From the NCBI GenBank assembly GCA_022750375.1, contig JAKIVU010000003.1, positions 1 to 49,678 on the forward strand: a stretch of 49,678 nucleotides of DNA, in the 5' to 3' direction. A program made the position numbers and the translations under genes. Below the pieces are notes generated by a model. The model had not been told where the DNA came from and made no database searches. It saw only the letters and a program-made list of their open reading frames with translations. Numbering within the stretch: position 1 is the stretch's first letter; every line of letters starts with the position of its first letter. The stretch is from Thermoplasmata archaeon (GTDB lineage: Archaea; Thermoplasmatota; Thermoplasmata; Lutacidiplasmatales; UBA184). Positions 7,000 to 15,430 of the stretch are shown here, piece after piece.

Positions 7000-8565
7000 A
7001 TGCCGCGGGTACGGAAAGGAACGGGCGTTCGGGAGCACGACCTCCTCGCCCGGGCGAAAGTGCTGCGGGAGTCGGTCGACCCGCTGCTTCCGCGTCGCAC
7101 GCGCGACTGCCCGCCCGAACGGTTCGACCGACTGCGCGCGGAGCTCGAGGCGGTGCGGGAGGACCGGGACGATCAGAAGCGACTCGACCGCGCTACCCAC
7201 TGGGGGGAGTCGCTCGCCCGGTCGTACGCGGGGCTGCTCAAGTACTACCTCGACCCCCAGACGCCCGCGGTCGTCTCCTTCCCCCTCCCGGACGGGGAGG
7301 TCTCCTACGCATCGCTCGCCCGTGCCCCGCGCGAGAGCGAGGTCGCTGTCCAGCAGTCGGACGAACCGGCCCGCCTGCTCCTCGGCTACGTCGATTGGGC
7401 GCGGAAGGGGTACCACTTCTTCGCTACCCGCAAGACCCTCTGGTGCACGGGCAAATCGCCCAACCCGCCCGACGAGTTCCGCGCGGAGCGGGTCGCCGAC
7501 CTTCCGTACCGCCTGATCGAGGACCCGGCGAAGCATCTCTTCCTTTGTCCGCACCTCCAGGGGAACGAGCCTCGGCCGTTCCTTGAAGTCGGCTGGCCCG
7601 GGGCGACCACCGCGTTCCGCGTCTGCCGCCGGTGCGCGAAGGCCGAACGCCACCTCCTCTCGAGCCTCTCCGACGGCGCCGCCGTGCCCGACCCGATCGA
7701 GGAGTTCCCGGTCGGCGCCGAGTGGAACGTGCGGTGCCAGGGCGGACCCGAATGCGTCCACGCCCGGTTGCCCGAGCTCCCGCGAGCGATCCGAAAGCGG
7801 TACGAGCTCGGCAGACTCTCGGACGCCCAGCTCCTGGATGCCTACGCCGACGAGCTCCGTCCCCGGATCGAGGGGACGGACCGCCCGACGTTCGTTGCCG
7901 GCGGCGTCTGCTACGGCAGTAACTCCGCCGCGTTCCTGGAGGCCCTGGACGCCACCGCGATCGAGCGACGGGCGGTCGGCCGCGCGCTCGAGGAGGTCGG
8001 CGGATACTTCGAGGTCGACGAGCCGTCCGCGAGCCGCGCCTTGGAACGCCTCTGGCCGGAACACGCGGAGGTGATCGTCCGCACCATCGTCTCCGACCCG
8101 GCGGAAGCCCGACGCTGGATCGACGAGGCCCGAGGCGCCCCGGGACGCGTCGCCGAGATCCTCAAGCGGGCGCAGCGCCGGAGCGAGGAGCGCCAGGTGC
8201 TCGACGAGCTCCCGCGGTACCGTCGGCTCGCCCGCGAGGCCGCCTGGGTCGACCGGATCGCTCGGGACTACCGAACCCACGGCAGCTCGTCCGCCGAGCG
8301 TGCCATCCTTCAGTCGCTCCCCCAGGAAGGCAAGGAGCGCGGACTCGCGTTCGGACTCCTGAGCGCGATCGGACGGGGCACCGCGCACGGCTGGCAGTTC
8401 TCCAAGACCGAACAGGAATTCGGGAGCGCGCTCGCCGACCGCGCGCGGTCGACCCTCGCGGCGCCGGCGGAACGGTACCACGCGGCGCTCGATGCCCTGC
8501 TACAAGCCGCGGGCGTTGCCGACTGGGGCGAGCGAGAGCCCGCCGGCGAATCGACCGGCGCCTGA
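7000..8565 (+). CDS. Hypothetical 521-residue protein with Cys/His clusters
   Basis: I do not recognise this protein. Residues 1-80 are a charged helical region. Residues 180-255 contain Cys183-x-His185, then the pair Cys209/Cys212, then Cys246, Cys252 and His254, which could build one or two zinc sites. Residues 255-510 are rich in Arg, Glu and Ala and look all-helical. There is no membrane segment or signal. A TATA-like GGGAATATGTA at 6960-6970 lies about 35 nt before the ATG. It stands between guaA and a degenerate receiver-domain gene on the same strand but is separated by real spacers, so an operon is not implied. An RNA- or DNA-binding role would be a guess. Confidence 0.8.
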   Translation: MPRVRKGTGVREHDLLARAKVLRESVDPLLPRRTRDCPPERFDRLRAELEAVREDRDDQKRLDRATHWGESLARSYAGLLKYYLDPQTPAVVSFPLPDGEVSYASLARAPRESEVAVQQSDEPARLLLGYVDWARKGYHFFATRKTLWCTGKSPNPPDEFRAERVADLPYRLIEDPAKHLFLCPHLQGNEPRPFLEVGWPGATTAFRVCRRCAKAERHLLSSLSDGAAVPDPIEEFPVGAEWNVRCQGGPECVHARLPELPRAIRKRYELGRLSDAQLLDAYADELRPRIEGTDRPTFVAGGVCYGSNSAAFLEALDATAIERRAVGRALEEVGGYFEVDEPSASRALERLWPEHAEVIVRTIVSDPAEARRWIDEARGAPGRVAEILKRAQRRSEERQVLDELPRYRRLAREAAWVDRIARDYRTHGSSSAERAILQSLPQEGKERGLAFGLLSAIGRGTAHGWQFSKTEQEFGSALADRARSTLAAPAERYHAALDALLQAAGVADWGEREPAGESTGA

Positions 8566-8694
8566 CGCCGACCGTGCGACGGTGTCCCCGCCGACCCGCG
8601 CCCGTGCCGGGACCAAGCGTAGTCAAAAATACTCGGTGGTGTACCTAGAGTTGACCAGTAAGCGGGCCTTCGGGAGGCCAAATGCGACCGGTCA

Positions 8695-9096
8695 GTGAGA
8701 ATGGTCGACACGAGCCCGCCGGCGGCGTCCGCAGTCGTCGTTGCCGGTGACGAGGAGACGCGCGTCCTTTTGCGCGGTCTGCTCCGTCTTCACCACTTTC
8801 GGGTCGATGGAGAGGCCGAAGGGGCGACCCAGTGCCTCGAGCTCATCCGGGAGCATCACCCGACGCTCCTCGTCGCCGACGTGAACCTCGCGGAAGGGAG
8901 TCCCAGCTCGCTGGTCAGCGAAGCGCGCCGCGCCGAACCGTCGTTGCGCGTCATCCTCGTCGCCCCTGCATCGCGCCCGCCGGCGGCTCCGACGGACAAC
9001 GGGAAGGGGCCCGACGTCGTGCTGTTGCGCCCGTTCCGGATCCGCCAGTTCGCGGAGGCTCTCCTCGCCCCCGGCACGACCACGGGCGCGCCGTAA
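8695..9096 (+). CDS. Degenerate response-regulator receiver domain protein
   Basis: This 133-residue protein is a single receiver (CheY-like) domain with no output domain. The acidic pair is at Asp19/Glu20, the phosphoacceptor Asp62 is in LLVADVNL, but the conserved Thr/Ser position reads Ala90-Pro91 and the invariant Lys is Arg112 in LLRPF. These changes suggest it may not switch by normal phosphorylation. It starts at GTG 8695 or ATG 8701. An AT-rich TCAAAAATAC lies near 8623-8632, giving a short leader. No histidine kinase is nearby. It ends 1 nt before the convergent dphB stop. Confidence 0.75.
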   Translation: MRMVDTSPPAASAVVVAGDEETRVLLRGLLRLHHFRVDGEAEGATQCLELIREHHPTLLVADVNLAEGSPSSLVSEARRAEPSLRVILVAPASRPPAAPTDNGKGPDVVLLRPFRIRQFAEALLAPGTTTGAP

Positions 9097-9097
9097 C

Positions 9098-9886
9098 CTA
9101 TTCGACCGGTTTCGACCGCGCTCTCTGATAGCGCGCGAGCGCCGCAATCTCTTCGAAGTGGAGCCCGGGCGCCGGAATAACCACGACGTGCATCGGGGGA
9201 CCGAACTCCTGGTGAACGAGCTCCTCGAGAGGACCGAACCAGCCCGCCGCGTCGTCGCGACCGACCCGAGCCGCGACCCCCACGTCGGTGTTCGGGGGCA
9301 CCACGACCCCCTCTGGATCGCGTTCCCGGAGGAGCGCAAGGGCTGCGTTGGCGGTGAGGAACCGCCCGTCCGCCGGCTGGAGGTCGAGCAGCACGAGCGT
9401 GTGCAGTCCCCGCTCGCGGTTTCCGGCGATCTGTTCCACCGGTGAACGCGGAGCGAACCCGGGCGCCGGGAAGGGGAACGATACGGTCCGGCCGAACCGG
9501 TAATGCATGAATCCGAGGAACCCGGCCGCGGCAGTGAGGATGCTCGTGTTCGGGACGTACTTCCAGTCGTGACCACCGCGTTCGACCGCCAGCCGCAGCG
9601 CGACGTGGGTCGTGGCCGCAAACGGGTCGCCGACGACGATCAGCGCGACCCGTGCGGAGCGGGCGAGCGCGTCCAAGATCGGTCGCTCGGATTCGAGCTC
9701 GGCACGGTCCAGGCGCTGGATACGGCGGTGAAGCTCGACGCCCACCCGTTCGAGCGTACCGTCGGGCGCAACCGCGGTGTACTCCTCCGCGAACACCTCG
9801 TCGGCGGCGTGGAGCACTTCCCACGCGCGAGCGGAGAGGCCCCGCTCGTCCCCGAGGCCGAGGCCCACGAACGCGAGCTCCGCCAT
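9098..9886 (-). CDS. dphB: Diphthine synthase
   Basis: This is a 262-residue AdoMet-dependent methyltransferase of the tetrapyrrole-methylase fold. It trimethylates the 3-amino-3-carboxypropyl group on the target His of elongation factor 2 during diphthamide synthesis. Family marks are LAFVGLGLGDERGLS at the N-terminus, the AdoMet loop VVGDPFAATTH, and NTSILTAAAGFLGFMHYRFG in the centre. The length matches archaeal Dph5 (about 260). The TVSFPFPAPGFAPRSPVEQI segment is also typical. ATG 9886 lies 15 nt after the stop of the usp gene, so it may be the distal gene of the kdp-usp transcript. Confidence 0.93.
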   Translation of the reverse strand: MAELAFVGLGLGDERGLSARAWEVLHAADEVFAEEYTAVAPDGTLERVGVELHRRIQRLDRAELESERPILDALARSARVALIVVGDPFAATTHVALRLAVERGGHDWKYVPNTSILTAAAGFLGFMHYRFGRTVSFPFPAPGFAPRSPVEQIAGNRERGLHTLVLLDLQPADGRFLTANAALALLRERDPEGVVVPPNTDVGVAARVGRDDAAGWFGPLEELVHQEFGPPMHVVVIPAPGLHFEEIAALARYQRARSKPVE

Positions 9887-9901
9887 GGCCGACCTTCCGA
9901 C

Positions 9902-10711
9902 CTACGAACGGAGCGCGAGGACCGGGCACGGGGCCGCCCGGAACAGTTCCTCGAGGAACGGGCGGGTGAGGAGGGCGCCCCCGGCCTGGTCTCCTTCCTC
10001 GCTGACAAGGAGGAGGCCGAACCGCTCGCGCTGGGCGGCCTGGAGGATCACCGCGGGCAGTCGGCCGCGTCGCAGGAGCGAACCCGCGAAGATCGAACGT
10101 TTGTGCGTGACGAGCACCCCGCGCGACGACCGCTCCTCGCGGTCGAGCGCCTCGTCGGGCCCGCCGGGGGCCCGAGGCCCGACGGAGAGCGTCGTCACGG
10201 CGGCGCCGTCGTTGCGCAGCGCGATCTCCTCGGCGACCTGCATGGCCCTCGGGAGAGGCGTGGAGCGGAACGACGGCAGGAGGATCCGGGGAAACTTGCC
10301 GGCCCCGAGGGCCAGCCGGTTCACGATGAGCACGTCCGCATGCGCGTGGTGCAGTATCCCGCTCGCGGTATGGCCGACGAACGGGTTGCGGCTGCGTTTG
10401 TCCCCTCGCAGCGTCATGAGGATCGCGTCCACTCCGTGCGACTCGGCGCTCTCGAGGATCTCGCCGGGCACATCGGTCGCCGCGCGCACCTCGGGGTCGA
10501 CGCGGACGTCGAGGGCGGCGCCCGCCTCGTGGGCCGGGACGACCAGGTTCACCGACGCCCGCCACTCCCGGGTCACTTCGGGGAGGGTGGTGGTCGGGAT
10601 GACGTGCAATACGCGAATCTCCCCGTCGGTGTCGAGGAGCATCGCAGCGAACCGGATCAGGGGTTCGACCTCGGCCGGCTCCTGGACGGGAATGAGAATC
10701 TGCCGATACAT
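9902..10711 (-). CDS. Tandem universal stress protein, last gene of the kdp operon
   Basis: This 269-residue protein has two UspA-like domains. The first (residues 1-130) starts MYRQILIPVQEPAEVEPLI and ends with a G-H-A/S segment (VGHTASGILHHAHADVLIV). The second (about 140-269) starts FPRILLPSFRSTPLPRAM and ends FLEELFRAAPCPVLALRS. I chose ATG 10711, two bases after the kdpC stop; an ATG at 10729 would overlap kdpC. Halobacterium kdp also ends in a Usp-like gene (cat3), and bacterial KdpD sensors carry a Usp domain. A regulatory role in potassium uptake, perhaps nucleotide-dependent, is therefore a reasonable inference. Confidence 0.85.
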   Translation of the reverse strand: MYRQILIPVQEPAEVEPLIRFAAMLLDTDGEIRVLHVIPTTTLPEVTREWRASVNLVVPAHEAGAALDVRVDPEVRAATDVPGEILESAESHGVDAILMTLRGDKRSRNPFVGHTASGILHHAHADVLIVNRLALGAGKFPRILLPSFRSTPLPRAMQVAEEIALRNDGAAVTTLSVGPRAPGGPDEALDREERSSRGVLVTHKRSIFAGSLLRRGRLPAVILQAAQRERFGLLLVSEEGDQAGGALLTRPFLEELFRAAPCPVLALRS

Positions 10712-10713
10712 CG

Positions 10714-11376
10714 TTACTTTCCCACCCACGCGAGGAGGTCGATGTCGAGCTGCAGCACGTCGACGTACGAGACGCCGAGGTACGGGATCGGCGGGTTGAC
10801 GAGGTGCGCGTTGACGAATCCGGTGAGATTGGCGATCGACACGTTGTTCGCCTCGGCGACCCGCGGCACCTGCACGAGCACCGCCTCGGGCGTAAGGTCC
10901 GGGTCGATGGAGGAGCCCGACTCCGATACGAGCCAGAACGGAAGGGAAGCGTTCACGGTGAAGTTCCCATACTCCCTCATGTAGGCAATGGTTTCGTTCA
11001 GCAAGGTGCCGAGCGCGGGGTCGGTCGGCCCGGGCGGTGTGATCATCCCCAACGTCGTATTGTAGTCGCTCAACGAGGGCCGCTCCCAGAACAGGTAGGG
11101 GGCGCTCGTGTTCTGGGCGATGAGCGAGGAGCCCACCACGGTCCCATTGGGGTCGGTGAGTAACGAGCCGTTCGCGGCGTTCGGGTCGATGAGCTGCCCG
11201 ATCGCCGTCACGACGAGGGGGTAGGCGAATCCCGAAACGAACAACGTGAGGACGAGGAAGACGACGGTCGCCCGCACGTGCCCCATCCGGGTGTGGGACG
11301 GCCCGGGGGTCACCGCCCGTCGGGGCGTCGGGGCGTCGGTGGGTCGGCCCGTGGAGGGGACGGCGACCGCGCTCAC
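10714..11376 (-). CDS. kdpC: Potassium-transporting ATPase subunit C
   Basis: KdpC is the single-span accessory subunit of the KdpFABC potassium pump. This copy has 220 residues: a 30-residue extra N-terminal head, one membrane helix (about residues 34-57, ATVVFLVLTLFVSGFAYPLV), then an extracytoplasmic domain. Family motifs are GSSLIAQN (residues 83-90), YLFWERPS, the SESGSSIDPDLTPEAVLVQ block and VNAHLVNPPIPYLG near the end. Several N-x-S/T sequons lie outside. GTG 11376 overlaps the kdpB stop (GTGA). Replacement of the usual final glycine/valine motif with YVDVLQLDIDLL is within family range. Confidence 0.95.
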   Translation of the reverse strand: MSAVAVPSTGRPTDAPTPRRAVTPGPSHTRMGHVRATVVFLVLTLFVSGFAYPLVVTAIGQLIDPNAANGSLLTDPNGTVVGSSLIAQNTSAPYLFWERPSLSDYNTTLGMITPPGPTDPALGTLLNETIAYMREYGNFTVNASLPFWLVSESGSSIDPDLTPEAVLVQVPRVAEANNVSIANLTGFVNAHLVNPPIPYLGVSYVDVLQLDIDLLAWVGK

Positions 11377-13502
11377 AGTCCCCCCAACGGCAGGAAATGC
11401 GCGACGGCGACCCCGATCCCCTGGACCCAGCCCAGGCCGCTCAACCAGGCGAGGAGGAGGTAGAGGAGCTTGATCCCCACGAACGCGCTCACGAGGCCCC
11501 CGAACCCATAGTAGATGAGGTTCCGCCGCAGCAGGTCGATCGCCGGTCGGGGCCGGAACGGGACGCCCGCTAGCGCGAGCGGGATCAGCAATGGGATGAC
11601 CAACGCGTTGAACAGCAGGGTCGCGAGGACGGCGAGCTGAGGGTTCGAGAGACCCAGCAGGTTCAGGAACCCGATCCCCGGGAGCGCCGCGGCCCCCGAG
11701 GCGACGAAGATCGCCGGGATGATCGCGAAGTACTTCGCGACGTCGTTCGTGATCGAGAACGTCGTGAGCGCGCCGCGGGTGATCAGGAGCTGCTTGCCGA
11801 TCGACACGATCTCGATCAGCTTCGTGGGGTCATTGTCGAGGTCGACCATGTTCCCCGCCTCCTTCGCGGCGCTCGTGCCGTTGTTCATGGCGAGCCCGAC
11901 ATCCGCCCGAGCGAGCGCCGGTGCATCGTTCGACCCGTCGCCACTCATCGCGACGAGGCGCCCCTCCGCCTTCTCCCGCTCGATGACGACGAGCTTCGTC
12001 TCGGGCTTCGCCTCGGCGATGAAGTCGTCCACGCCGGCCTCCTCGGCGATCGCGGCGGCCGTGAGCCGGTTGTCTCCCGTGCACATGACCGTGCGGATTC
12101 CCATCGTCCGAAGCTCACGGATCCGGTCCTTAATGCCGGGCTTCACCACGTCCTTGAGGAACACAAGCCCGACGACGCGCTTTCCCACCGAGATCGCGAG
12201 CGGGGTCATCCCCTGCTTCGACGCTGCGTTCGCCGACTTCTTCAGCGGGCCGGGCAGCACGGCCCCGTACGCCTCGATCGCCTGGATCGACCCCTTGTAG
12301 AACTCGGTACCGTCCGCGAGCGCGATCCCGCTCATCCGACGCTCCGCCGTGAAAGGGAGGACCTTGAACGACCCCTGATCGAGCCGGCGGATCGGCGTCG
12401 CACGGCGGGCCGCGAGCCGCACGATCGACTTGCCTTCCGGTGTGTCGTCGAGCGTCGACGAGAGCATCGCTCCCTCGACCAGTGCGTCCATCGGCGTATC
12501 GGGCGCGGCCACGAACTGGACGGCGAGGCGGTTTCCCACGGTGATGGTGCCGGTCTTGTCGAGGATGAGCGTGTCGAGGTCGCCGGCGGCTTCCACCGCC
12601 TTGCCGGATTTCGCGATCACGTTCGTGCGGGCGACCCGGTTGATCCCCGAGATCCCGATCGCCGGTAGAAGGGCGCCGATCGTCGTCGGCATCAGGCAGA
12701 CGAACAGCGCGACGATCGTGGCCAGGTCGACGGCGATAATGTCGGTGAAGTTCGCAAGATACACGAACGTCACGACGACCGTGAACAGCGCGATCGTCAG
12801 CGCGGCGAGGAACACCCCGAGCGCGAGCTCGTTGGGGGTCGGCTCGCGGGCTTGCCCCTCGACAAGACGGATGAGTCGGTCGAGGAACGATTCGCCCCGC
12901 ACCGCGCTGACGCGCACACGGACCGTCCCCTGGACGACCCGGGCCCCGCCCAAGACGCTCGTCTTGTCCCCGCCGCTCTCCCGCATGACCGCGGCGGACT
13001 CACCGGTCATCATCGACTCGTCGATCAGCGCGGCGCCCTGGGTGACGTCGCCGTCGATCGGCACCGGCTCCCCGGCCTGGATCTCGACCGTATCGCCGAT
13101 CCGCAGGAGGTCCGCCGGCACCCACCGCGACGTCCCGTCGGGAAGGATCTGGCGGGCCCGGATGCCGCTGCGGATCTCGCGCAGGCTGTCGGCCTGGGCC
13201 CGTCCCTGCGCCTCGGCGATCGCCTCGGAGATATGGGCGAACCAGAGCGTGAGGAACAGGATGACGGTGACGCCGAGGTAGTAGCTCGCGCTGTAGAACC
13301 GTGCGATGTCGGGGAACGCCCGGGGAAACAGCGTGAGCACGATCAGGAAGATGAACAGCACCCAGACGACGAACATCATCGGGTTGTGGAGCTCGCGCCG
13401 CGGGTCGAACATCTTGAACGAGTCGACGACCACGCGCCGCCACGAGGTGTGCGGCACCCGCCGCACCGAAACCTTCGCTCCCGATTCCATCCGCTCGCTC
13501 AC
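11373..13502 (-). CDS. kdpB: Potassium-transporting P-type ATPase subunit B
   Basis: KdpB is the ATP-hydrolysing subunit, 709 residues. The phosphorylated Asp315 is in DKTGTIT; the actuator loop is TGES (166-169), whose Ser matches the serine that is inhibited by phosphorylation in E. coli; the hinge GDGSNDAPALARADVG is intact. Membrane helices lie near residues 42-60, 75-92, 228-250, 258-280 and at the C-terminus. GTG 13502 is one base after the kdpA stop. It drives ion movement through KdpA in the membrane. All catalytic motifs are present, so it should be functional. Confidence 0.98.
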   Translation of the reverse strand: MSERMESGAKVSVRRVPHTSWRRVVVDSFKMFDPRRELHNPMMFVVWVLFIFLIVLTLFPRAFPDIARFYSASYYLGVTVILFLTLWFAHISEAIAEAQGRAQADSLREIRSGIRARQILPDGTSRWVPADLLRIGDTVEIQAGEPVPIDGDVTQGAALIDESMMTGESAAVMRESGGDKTSVLGGARVVQGTVRVRVSAVRGESFLDRLIRLVEGQAREPTPNELALGVFLAALTIALFTVVVTFVYLANFTDIIAVDLATIVALFVCLMPTTIGALLPAIGISGINRVARTNVIAKSGKAVEAAGDLDTLILDKTGTITVGNRLAVQFVAAPDTPMDALVEGAMLSSTLDDTPEGKSIVRLAARRATPIRRLDQGSFKVLPFTAERRMSGIALADGTEFYKGSIQAIEAYGAVLPGPLKKSANAASKQGMTPLAISVGKRVVGLVFLKDVVKPGIKDRIRELRTMGIRTVMCTGDNRLTAAAIAEEAGVDDFIAEAKPETKLVVIEREKAEGRLVAMSGDGSNDAPALARADVGLAMNNGTSAAKEAGNMVDLDNDPTKLIEIVSIGKQLLITRGALTTFSITNDVAKYFAIIPAIFVASGAAALPGIGFLNLLGLSNPQLAVLATLLFNALVIPLLIPLALAGVPFRPRPAIDLLRRNLIYYGFGGLVSAFVGIKLLYLLLAWLSGLGWVQGIGVAVAHFLPLGGL

Positions 13503-13503
13503 C

Positions 13504-15216
13504 TCACAGGATCTGGGCGAGGGGCCCCATCGCGAGAACGGGCAGGAAGAGAAGTGCCGAAACGATGATCAAGATCATCGTCAGGTAGATCGTGAACGTC
13601 GCGCTGGCGGTCCGGAGCGTGCCGGGTCCGGGCGGCTTTTCCGACTGTTCCGCGAACAGCCCTCCGACCTGAAGCATCGCCCAGATCGGCACGAATCGGC
13701 CGACGAGCATCACCAGCGCCCCGGTGACGTTCCAGAATGGAGTGGTGTCCGTGAACGAGCCCGTCGAGAGCGCGCTCCCGTTATTCGCGGCTTCCGAGGT
13801 GAGCTCGTAGAGGACCGACGTAAAGTTGTGCGCGGAGGCGGCGAGCGTCGGGCCGGCGATGCCCGGATCTCCCCATAACACGCCGATGGAGAACGGGATC
13901 AGAATGATCGCCGGATGGATCAAGAGGGCCAGGGCCGCCCACTTTACCTGACCGATCTCGATCTTCTTCCCGAGATATTCTGGAGTCCGACCGACCATCA
14001 GGCCCGCGATGAAGATCGCGAGGACGGCGAACAGGAGGAGCGTCGCGAATCCCGTCCCTTCGCCCCCCGGGGTGCTCTGCGTGAACATCCCGAACAGCAG
14101 CACCATCTGGGCGATCGGCGACACCGAACCGATCGCCATGTTGTTCGCGCCGACGTTACTGTAGACGCTCACGACCTGGAAGAGGGAGGCCTCGGGCAGG
14201 CTGAACCGGGTCTCCTGCCCGACGGGGTAGCCGTTGGTCGACGTGCCCAGTCCAGAGACGCTCGCGATGCCGGGGTTCGTGGCCGCCTGATAGACGATGA
14301 AGAGGCCGAGCGCGACCGCGAAGACGATGACGATCGTCCCGACGTACGGCCACGCCTCCCCTTTCCGCCGGATGATCTGCGAAAAGGCGAACGGGGTGGA
14401 GAACGGTATCAGCATCATCACCCCGACCAGGAACAGGTTCGACACCGCCGAGGGGTTGGCCAGCGGCGAGGCGGCGTTCGCACTGTACCATCCGCCCCCG
14501 TTCGTGCCGAGGAGCGAGATCGACTGGAACGACGCGACCGGCCCGAGATAGATCGTCTGGGTTCCGCCGGTCAGTGGGTAGGCGATGATGTAATTCTTGA
14601 ACGTCTCCGGAACGCCGAGGAGGACGAGGATGACCGCGAAGAGGATGGCGATCGGAAGGAGGATCCGTGTGATGCTGCGGACCATGTCGACGTAGAAGTT
14701 TCCGAGCGTGCCGTCCTTCCGAATGAACCCTCGGATCATCGCTGCGGCGACCGACAGGCCGGTCGCGGCGGAGACGAACATCGCGAGCTGCCAGGCGATC
14801 ACCTCCGAGCCCATGCTGATCTGGGACTCGTTCGTGAAGTGGGTGAAATCCGTGTTCGTCGTGAAACTGGCCGCCGAGTGGAGCGCGAGGTCCCACGACA
14901 TGTTCGGGATGTGGTAGAACGTATTGGTCGGGTTCAGCGGGAGGCTCGATTGGAAGAAGAAGAACAGGTACAGGAAGGCGAAGACTCCGCCATTGACGAG
15001 CAGGAGCGCGAACATGTACTCCCGCGGTCGCATGCCGCGACGGGGTGAGGTTCCGAGCAGCCGGTAGACCGCCTGTTCGAGTGGGGCGAGCACGACGTCC
15101 CCGAACGCGGGACGGTTGAGGTAGACGCGGCCCAGATACGCCCCGAACCACGGCGCGATCGCCAGGACGAGCCCAATGACGAGGAGAACGTCCCAGAGCG
15201 ACTGCAGGTCGACCAC
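13504..15216 (-). CDS. kdpA: Potassium-transporting ATPase subunit A (channel-like subunit)
   Basis: KdpA selects and binds potassium. The protein has 570 residues with about ten membrane helices and four pore loops: TTNTDFTHF (P1), GTNGGGWYSANAASP (P2), SNVGANNMAIGS (P3) and SEAANNGSALSTGS (P4). The filter glycines are kept, while residues around them (WYSA for the usual FFNA) differ from enterobacterial forms. GTG 15216 follows the kdpF stop by 11 nt with a G-run between them. The length is close to the family norm (about 560). Confidence 0.97.
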   Translation of the reverse strand: MVDLQSLWDVLLVIGLVLAIAPWFGAYLGRVYLNRPAFGDVVLAPLEQAVYRLLGTSPRRGMRPREYMFALLLVNGGVFAFLYLFFFFQSSLPLNPTNTFYHIPNMSWDLALHSAASFTTNTDFTHFTNESQISMGSEVIAWQLAMFVSAATGLSVAAAMIRGFIRKDGTLGNFYVDMVRSITRILLPIAILFAVILVLLGVPETFKNYIIAYPLTGGTQTIYLGPVASFQSISLLGTNGGGWYSANAASPLANPSAVSNLFLVGVMMLIPFSTPFAFSQIIRRKGEAWPYVGTIVIVFAVALGLFIVYQAATNPGIASVSGLGTSTNGYPVGQETRFSLPEASLFQVVSVYSNVGANNMAIGSVSPIAQMVLLFGMFTQSTPGGEGTGFATLLLFAVLAIFIAGLMVGRTPEYLGKKIEIGQVKWAALALLIHPAIILIPFSIGVLWGDPGIAGPTLAASAHNFTSVLYELTSEAANNGSALSTGSFTDTTPFWNVTGALVMLVGRFVPIWAMLQVGGLFAEQSEKPPGPGTLRTASATFTIYLTMILIIVSALLFLPVLAMGPLAQIL

Positions 15217-15227
15217 GGGTGCCCCCC

Positions 15228-15341
15228 CTAGAACTTCTCGGGGTGGATCATGACGTAGAGGAGGTAGAGCGTGAGGGCCACCGCGATGACGGTGAGGCTG
15301 GTCAAGCCGAGGTTCTGAGCGAGCGCGGAAACGAGGCCCAT
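15228..15341 (-). CDS. kdpF: Small potassium ATPase subunit F
   Basis: This 37-residue single-helix protein was found by translating the space upstream of kdpA. It starts MGLVSALAQ, has one hydrophobic helix (about residues 13-31) and ends YVMIHPEKF. That ending corresponds to the L-RPE-F finish of bacterial KdpF. KdpF packs against KdpA and stabilises the complex. The gene order F-A-B-C is canonical, and the spacing to kdpA is 11 nt. It is easily missed because of its size. Confidence 0.9.
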   Translation of the reverse strand: MGLVSALAQNLGLTSLTVIAVALTLYLLYVMIHPEKF

Positions 15342-15370
15342 CGAAACCTTGCGCCGTTGGACCCGAGGGC

Positions 15371-15430
15371 CGTTATTTAGCCTCGCCGACGGACGGGTAC
15401 GCTATCGCACGGCTCAACAATCTTTATACT
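15371..15430 (-). promoter_or_regulatory. Two candidate TATA boxes for the kdp operon
   Basis: On the minus strand CTAAATAACG (15380-15371) is about 35 nt before the kdpF ATG, and a stronger AGTATAAAGA (15430-15421) overlaps the end of the helicase gene. The first would give a very short leader and the second a leader of roughly 55-60 nt. I cannot tell which is used, and no repressor operator is obvious. Confidence 0.45.

Noticed and set aside
6529-8481. Long open frame on the minus strand opposite guaA and the 521-residue gene
   Set aside because: It is rich in Arg/Gly/Pro/Ala without hydrophobic periodicity, as expected for antisense frames in GC-rich DNA. The plus-strand genes have motifs and promoters.
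8682-8750. 22-codon upstream frame preceded by GGGAGG, overlapping the receiver gene
   Set aside because: Spacing to the ATG is short (4 nt) and the peptide MRPVSENGRHEP... has no special pattern; not enough to call a leader peptide.
8856-10565. Long minus-strand frame across dphB and the usp gene
   Set aside because: It is almost entirely Arg/Gly/Pro/Ala; the true frames carry clear DphB and Usp motifs.
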